The translations under genes and the position numbers were made by a program. From an uncultured Faecalibacterium sp. (lineage in GTDB: Bacteria; Bacillota; Clostridia; Oscillospirales; Ruminococcaceae), in assembly GCA_934547065.1 (NCBI GenBank), contig CAKTEF010000001.1, forward strand, positions 62,001-126,000: DNA of 64,000 bases, given 5' to 3'. The notes beneath the pieces are model-generated. The model saw only the letters and a program-made list of their open reading frames with translations. It was not told where the DNA came from and did no database searches. Within the stretch, counting starts at the first letter, position 1; each line of letters starts with the position of its first letter. Positions 59,607 through 64,000 of this stretch are shown here, piece by piece.

Positions 59607-61265
59607 ATGCAGGAAAAACAAAAAACGACCGCGCAGGTCCTTGTGGACTGTCTGGAAGCAGAAGGTGTCGATGTGATGTTCGGCATCCCCGGCGAGGAGA
59701 CGCTGGACCTGATGTTCGCCATCCGGGACAGCCGCATCCGGTTCATCCCGGTACGGCACGAGCAGGGTGCCGCCTTCATGGCCGATGTCTATGGCCGGCT
59801 CACCGGCCGGGCAGGCGTGTGCCTTTCCACCCTCGGCCCCGGTGCCACCAACCTTGTCACCGGTGTGGCCGATGCCTATCTGGACGGTTCCCCGCTGGTG
59901 GCCATCACCGGGCAGGTGGGCACCGACCGGATGCAGCTGACCAGCCACCAATACCTCGACCTGACGGCCATGTTCGAGCCCATCACCAAGCGCTCCAAGC
60001 AGATCATCCGGCCCGATACGGTGGGCGAGATCGTCCGCCTGGCTTTCAAGCACGCCGAAAAGGGCAAGCCCGGTGCCACCCACATCGACCTGCCCCAGAA
60101 CATTGCCAAGATGCCCGCCGACGCGGTGCCGCTCAAGCGCCAGCAGCTGCACGATCTGTACGCCGACCCCGCCCACATTGCCGCCGCCGGACAGCTGATC
60201 CGTGAGGCAAAAAATCCGGTCATTCTGGCCGGGGCCGGGGCGGTGCGCGGCCATGCAGCCGCCGCCGTTACCGAGATGGCCGACCGGCTGCACATCCCGG
60301 TGGTCAATACCATGATGGCCAAGGGCATCATCCCCATGGACGACAAATACAGCCTGTGGACCATCGGCATCCCCCAGAAAGACTATGTGAATCAGCTGTT
60401 CGACCGGGCCGATCTCATCATTGCCATCGGCTACGACATCGTGGAATGCGCCCCCGCCAAGTGGGGGGCCCGCCCGGATCAGACCATTTTGCACATCGAC
60501 AGCGCACCCGCCGACGTGAACAAGCGGTATCAGCCCGCCGTGGAAGTGGTGGGCGATATCTCCGAGAGCATTTACGAGATCCTGCGCTGTGCCCACCGGG
60601 ATGCCGAGCCGGAATTCGCCCTCAAGCTGCGCGAGACCATGGTGGCCGAGCACGCCGCCATGGCCGACGACGACAGCTGCCCCATGAAGCCCGCCCGCAT
60701 CCTGGCTGACGTGCGCAAGGTGATGGGCCGGGACGATATCCTTGTCAGCGATGTAGGAGCCCACAAAATGTGGATCGCCCGCCACTACGACTGCTACGAA
60801 CCCAACACCTGCCTGATCTCCAACGGCTTTGCCAGTATGGGCTTTTCCATTCCCGGGGCCTTTGCGGCAAAGCTCCTGAACCCGGACAAAAAAGTGCTGG
60901 CCGTCTGCGGCGACGGCGGATTCATGATGAACAGCCAGGAGCTGGAGACCGCCGTGCGGGAAAAGGTGCCTTTCGTCACCCTCATCTGGGAAGATTCCAG
61001 CTACGGCCTGATCAAGTGGAAGGAGCAGGAGCAGTTTGACGGGGAGCACTGCTATGTGGACTTTTCCAACCCCGACTTCAAACTGCTGGCCGAGGCCATG
61101 CACTGCAAGGGCTACCGGGTGGAAAAGGCCGCCGACCTGATCCCCACATTGGAAGAAGCGTTCCGGCAGACCGTGCCCAGCGTCATTGTGGTGCCGGTGG
61201 ATTACAGCGAAAACATGAAGCTCTCGGCCCACCTGAAAGAAGTGTACCGGCAGAGCGGGGAATGA
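59607..61265 (+). CDS. alsS: Catabolic acetolactate synthase
   Basis: The 552-residue ThDP enzyme has the catalytic Glu in VRHEQGAAFMADVYGR near residue 52, LSTLGPGATNLVTG and the ThDP motif CGDGGFMMNSQELETAVREKVPF (GDG near 439) with the Asn of VTLIWEDSSYGLIKWK. Lack of the FAD-related spacing, along with the length, fits AlsS/BudB rather than IlvB. It condenses two pyruvates to acetolactate. No alsD or ilvN is adjacent, so the pathway end, acetoin or branched-chain amino acids, is open. Confidence 0.92.
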   Translation: MQEKQKTTAQVLVDCLEAEGVDVMFGIPGEETLDLMFAIRDSRIRFIPVRHEQGAAFMADVYGRLTGRAGVCLSTLGPGATNLVTGVADAYLDGSPLVAITGQVGTDRMQLTSHQYLDLTAMFEPITKRSKQIIRPDTVGEIVRLAFKHAEKGKPGATHIDLPQNIAKMPADAVPLKRQQLHDLYADPAHIAAAGQLIREAKNPVILAGAGAVRGHAAAAVTEMADRLHIPVVNTMMAKGIIPMDDKYSLWTIGIPQKDYVNQLFDRADLIIAIGYDIVECAPAKWGARPDQTILHIDSAPADVNKRYQPAVEVVGDISESIYEILRCAHRDAEPEFALKLRETMVAEHAAMADDDSCPMKPARILADVRKVMGRDDILVSDVGAHKMWIARHYDCYEPNTCLISNGFASMGFSIPGAFAAKLLNPDKKVLAVCGDGGFMMNSQELETAVREKVPFVTLIWEDSSYGLIKWKEQEQFDGEHCYVDFSNPDFKLLAEAMHCKGYRVEKAADLIPTLEEAFRQTVPSVIVVPVDYSENMKLSAHLKEVYRQSGE

Positions 61266-61270
61266 CCGTT

Positions 61271-61314
61271 TGAGGTTCCGGAACAGCGATGCTTGTTCCG
61301 GGACCTCTTTTTAT
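61271..61314 (+). terminator. Terminator after alsS
   Basis: GAGGTTCCGGAACA and TGTTCCGGGACCTC plus TTTTTAT. Confidence 0.85.
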
Positions 61315-61319
61315 GCATC

Positions 61320-61374
61320 AAAACGCCCGCGCCCGGCAGCTCTGTGCAGCATACCGGGTGCGGGCGTTTTGGTG
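61320..61374 (-). terminator. Terminator after the ABC permease operon
   Basis: On the minus strand, CAAAACGCCCGCACCCGG and CCGGGCGCGGGCGTTTTG around a 20-nt loop. Confidence 0.75.
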
Positions 61375-61420
61375 TAAGAGATTTCGGCAAAAGGAAAAGG
61401 AGGCAAGAGAAATTGGCTTG

Positions 61421-62194
61421 TTATGCGGCCTTTGCCGGGGCAAAGACCAGTGCTTTCTTCCGCCGGGCCTGCATCGAACGGACGATGCAGCTCAGGGTGA
61501 AGTTGATGATGAAGTAAATGACGCACGCCGTGCCGAACAGCACCATCACATCCGAAACGTTCACGGTGCCAAGGCCGTTGTAGGTGCCGGCGGCGCTCAG
61601 CAGCTGGCGGATGCGGGCCATCAGTTCAATGGTGGCCACGTTGGCAAGGTAGGAAGAATCCTTGATGGTGGTGATGACCTGGCTCAGCAGGGTGGGGATG
61701 ATGTTGCGGTAGGCCTGCGGCAGGATGATGTACAGCAGCACCTCAGCGGTGTTGAAGCCCTGTGCGTAACCGGCTTCGAACTGGCCCTTGGCCACGCCGT
61801 TCAGACCGCCGCGCACGATCTCGGCAATGACCGAAGAATTGAACAGGATCAGTGCCAGCGCCGCCTTGAACAACAGCTTCATCTCCACGCTGGTCAGGCC
61901 GAACATCTTGTGGGCAAAGAACGCCGGGCAGGGGCAGAACACCACGCACACGAAGATCCACAGCAGATAGGGCGTGTTGCGGAACAGCTCGATGTATGCC
62001 GCCGAAAGCCATCCCAGAATGCGGGCCGGCCCCTTTTTGCAGTAGGTGCGGGCCAGCGCCAGCAGGGAGCCCAGGATCAGCCCCAGAATGACACCCAGCA
62101 CCGAAATGATGCAGGTAAAGGCCACACCCCGCAGCAAGTACAAAAACACGCCCGGCTGCGCAAGGATGGAAACACTGGAAGCAAGGGTGCTCAT
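61421..62194 (-). CDS. Polar amino acid ABC transporter permease 2
   Basis: The 257-residue protein has five TM helices and the EAA loop with QGFNTAEVLLYIILPQAYRNIIPTLLSQ near 155-180, plus IELFRNTPYLLWIF typical of the HisM/GlnP group. Its start is 1 nt past the stop of permease 1. The ATP-binding subunit is not in the window downstream, so it may lie beyond 64000 or elsewhere. Confidence 0.93.
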   Translation of the reverse strand: MSTLASSVSILAQPGVFLYLLRGVAFTCIISVLGVILGLILGSLLALARTYCKKGPARILGWLSAAYIELFRNTPYLLWIFVCVVFCPCPAFFAHKMFGLTSVEMKLLFKAALALILFNSSVIAEIVRGGLNGVAKGQFEAGYAQGFNTAEVLLYIILPQAYRNIIPTLLSQVITTIKDSSYLANVATIELMARIRQLLSAAGTYNGLGTVNVSDVMVLFGTACVIYFIINFTLSCIVRSMQARRKKALVFAPAKAA

Positions 62195-62195
62195 G

Positions 62196-62933
62196 TCATG
62201 CCGCCTCCTTCAACGCCGTGTGCTTCACGGTATGCAGGGCCGGGTCCGCACGGCCCTTGCGGTCCTTGAGCGAAGCTTCCCAGCGGGTCGCCAGCGTGGA
62301 CAGCGGGAAGCACACCACAAAGAAGATCAGGCCGCAGACAATGTAGGCCGGTGCATACGCACCGCCGGTGGAAGCACCGGTGACAAAGCTGTACGTCACA
62401 CTGATGAGGTCTGCACCGCCCACGATATACAGGCAGGAGGTGTTCTTGAACAGGTTGACCACCTGATTGACCATGGGAGGAAGCATGACCGGGATGCTCT
62501 GGGGCAGGATGATATAGCCCATGCGCTGCAGGTAGTTGAAGCCCTGCGCCTGTGCTGCTTCAAACTGGCCCTTGGGCACCGACTCAATGGCGGCACGCAC
62601 CACCTCGCCCATGTACGCACCGGTGTAAACGCCCAGCGCAATGATGCCGGTGCGGATGACCCCAAGGCTCAGGCCCGCAAAGGCCAGTGCGTAGTACAAA
62701 AAGCACAGCTGCAAAAGCAGGGGCGTGTTCTGGATGAATTCCACATACACGCGTGCAAGAAACTTGAGCGGCTTTTTTCCGCTGGTGGCCATCAGACCAA
62801 TGACCGCGCCGATGGCAAAGGCCAGAACCAGTGCATGGAACGCTGTCAGCAGGGTGTTGCCCAGCCCCAGCAGAAAACTTTCCCGGTGGTTCCACACCGT
62901 TGCCCATGCGTCCCACGAAAACAGACCAGACAT
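62196..62933 (-). CDS. Polar amino acid ABC transporter permease 1
   Basis: The 245-residue protein has five TM helices, YVEFIQNTPLLLQLCFLYY and the EAA loop with AQGFNYLQRMGYIILPQSIPVMLPPMVNQ near 140-165. A GGGGAG site precedes the ATG. It lies between the binding-protein gene (49-nt gap) and the second permease. Together they form the heterodimeric channel. Confidence 0.93.
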   Translation of the reverse strand: MSGLFSWDAWATVWNHRESFLLGLGNTLLTAFHALVLAFAIGAVIGLMATSGKKPLKFLARVYVEFIQNTPLLLQLCFLYYALAFAGLSLGVIRTGIIALGVYTGAYMGEVVRAAIESVPKGQFEAAQAQGFNYLQRMGYIILPQSIPVMLPPMVNQVVNLFKNTSCLYIVGGADLISVTYSFVTGASTGGAYAPAYIVCGLIFFVVCFPLSTLATRWEASLKDRKGRADPALHTVKHTALKEAA

Positions 62934-62981
62934 GGTGAACTCCCCTTTCCTACAACCCTTTTGGCTGCGATAACTTATGGT

Positions 62982-63887
62982 TTAATCCAGGCCGTTGTCC
63001 TTGATCAGGCCGTCAATGGTGCCGTCGGCCAGCCAGCCGGTGACCAGCTCGTCGCACAGTGCGGAGAAGCCGCTGCCCTTCTTGGTGGCAATGCCGTACT
63101 CCTGCGGGCTGAACTCAGCGTCGATGTAGCTGCGGCCGTCGGTCTTGTAGATCGCCAGGATGGACTTATCCACGCAGAAGCCGTTGACCTCACCGGCGCT
63201 CAGTGCCGTGCTGATGGCGGGGTAATCGTCGTACTGGCGGAACGAGATGCCGTCCTTCCACGTATCGGCGTTGAAGCTGTCGGCATCAAAGCCGTCGCCG
63301 GAAATCACGCCGCTCTCGATCATGGCCTGCACCAGCGCGCGGGCGGAGGTGGAGCCGGAGGAAACGCCTACGACCTTATCCTTCAGGTCGGCCAGTTCCT
63401 TGATGCCGGACGCATCCTCCACCAGCACGCTGACGTAGTCGGTGTAATACGGGGTGGAGAAATCCCAGCTCTTTTTACGCTCGTCGGTAATGGTAAAGGT
63501 CGCCAGCACACAGTCGATGTCGCCGGAGTCCAGCAGTTCGCCGCGGGTGGCAGCGGTAACGGTGGTGAACTCCACGTCCACGCCCAGGTGATCCGCGATC
63601 ATTTCGGCCAGGCTGTCCTCCATGCCGGAGTATTCGCCGGTCAGAGTGTCCTGAAAACTGAAGCCCTTGACGGCGTTCTTGACACCGACTTTCAGCACAC
63701 CGCGGTCCACGATGGCCTGCACATCGGCGGACAACGCCTCAGAAGAAGCAGCTGCGCTGCCCGCTGCGGCAGAAGATGCCGTGGAAGCGGCGGTGGAGCT
63801 GGACGAACCGCCGCAGGCGGTCAGAGCGCTCAGAACAATGGCCGTGCCAGCGGCCTTGACGAAACTACGACGCGAAATCTTTTTCAT
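62982..63887 (-). CDS. Amino acid ABC transporter substrate-binding lipoprotein
   Basis: The 301-residue protein has a signal with KKISRRSFVKAAG (twin-arginine type SRRSFVK) followed by the lipobox LTAC at about residues 23-26 and a Ser/Ala-rich spacer. The mature SBP_bac_3 domain starts VDRGVLKVGVKN and contains GEYSGMEDSLAEMIADHLG and DCVLATFTITDERKKSWDFSTPYY. It delivers an amino acid to the two downstream permeases. GAGGAG lies upstream of the ATG at 63887. Confidence 0.93.
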   Translation of the reverse strand: MKKISRRSFVKAAGTAIVLSALTACGGSSSSTAASTASSAAAGSAAASSEALSADVQAIVDRGVLKVGVKNAVKGFSFQDTLTGEYSGMEDSLAEMIADHLGVDVEFTTVTAATRGELLDSGDIDCVLATFTITDERKKSWDFSTPYYTDYVSVLVEDASGIKELADLKDKVVGVSSGSTSARALVQAMIESGVISGDGFDADSFNADTWKDGISFRQYDDYPAISTALSAGEVNGFCVDKSILAIYKTDGRSYIDAEFSPQEYGIATKKGSGFSALCDELVTGWLADGTIDGLIKDNGLD

Positions 63888-64000
63888 AACGATGCACTCC
63901 TCTATCAAATTTGCAGCCGGACGGCTTTCCGTTCCGTCCCGTATGTGCTGCGTTATCAGCAGCGGTGTACCGCCCACTTTTGCGGCATCCCCCGCGTTGA

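Overview
The window reads as the chromosome of a Gram-positive gut Clostridia, most like Faecalibacterium prausnitzii or a close Oscillospiraceae relative. This is an inference from high GC with strong GC-ending codon bias, AGGAGG-type ribosome binding sites, TTGACA/TATAAT promoters, the hrcA-grpE-dnaK-dnaJ order under a CIRCE element, a T-box leader, a single-aptamer glycine riboswitch, SpoVT, an Rnf-like membrane module and a DhuI/DhuD-type uronate pair. There is no rRNA operon, CRISPR array, prophage or insertion sequence.

Layout. 0.1-6.2 kb: an unknown membrane protein, a ricin-type lectin, a Nudix hydrolase, a PTS IIC-like permease, a secreted GH25 lysozyme and a HAD phosphatase. 6.2-11.2 kb: the hrcA-grpE-dnaK-dnaJ chaperone operon. 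11.5-17 kb: SpoVT, a membrane diguanylate cyclase, a BaiN/HI0933-type flavoprotein and a sodium:amino acid symporter behind a glycine riboswitch. 17.2-20.4 kb: an unknown envelope protein, a MocR/PdxR-like regulator lacking its PLP lysine, and a divergent ECF S component. 20.4-28.7 kb: a long minus-strand operon running rpe, rnfD-, rnfE- and rnfA-like genes, a GHL-like anchored protein, DUF1015, a DEAD-box helicase and rlmA. 29-31.2 kb: a two-component system. 31.5-44 kb: ychF, mtnN, malQ, alaX, trmB, a nucleotidyltransferase, two SDRs and the uronate pair. 44-50 kb: an Amt-PII fusion with an unusual leader, a ClC transporter and T-box-controlled thrS. 50-52.9 kb: a low-GC island with phd-doc and dinJ-yafQ toxin-antitoxin pairs and an XRE membrane regulator. 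53-59 kb: trpS, two tRNAs, pckA, a candidate type I toxin-antitoxin locus, a PutP-like symporter and an orphan AstE/AspA-like C-terminal domain. 59.6-64 kb: alsS behind a leader terminator, then an amino-acid ABC importer without its ATPase in view.

The clearest material of possible novelty is not protein coding. First, there is a modular structured element in three copies (11.3, 32.8 and 33.7 kb); two share an exact 68-bp head, and all share hairpins whose stems change in a compensatory way. Second, the ammonium transporter leader carries two adjacent hairpins with different stems but the same 10-nt loop. Third, a short two-hairpin repeat with covarying stems occurs four times, mostly abutting stop codons. 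Fourth, a small hydrophobic ORF converges on an antisense transcription unit with which it shares a bidirectional terminator. On the protein side, the Rnf-like proteins lack the cysteines expected to hold the intramembrane iron-sulfur cluster, and the MocR-like protein has arginine at the Schiff-base lysine position.
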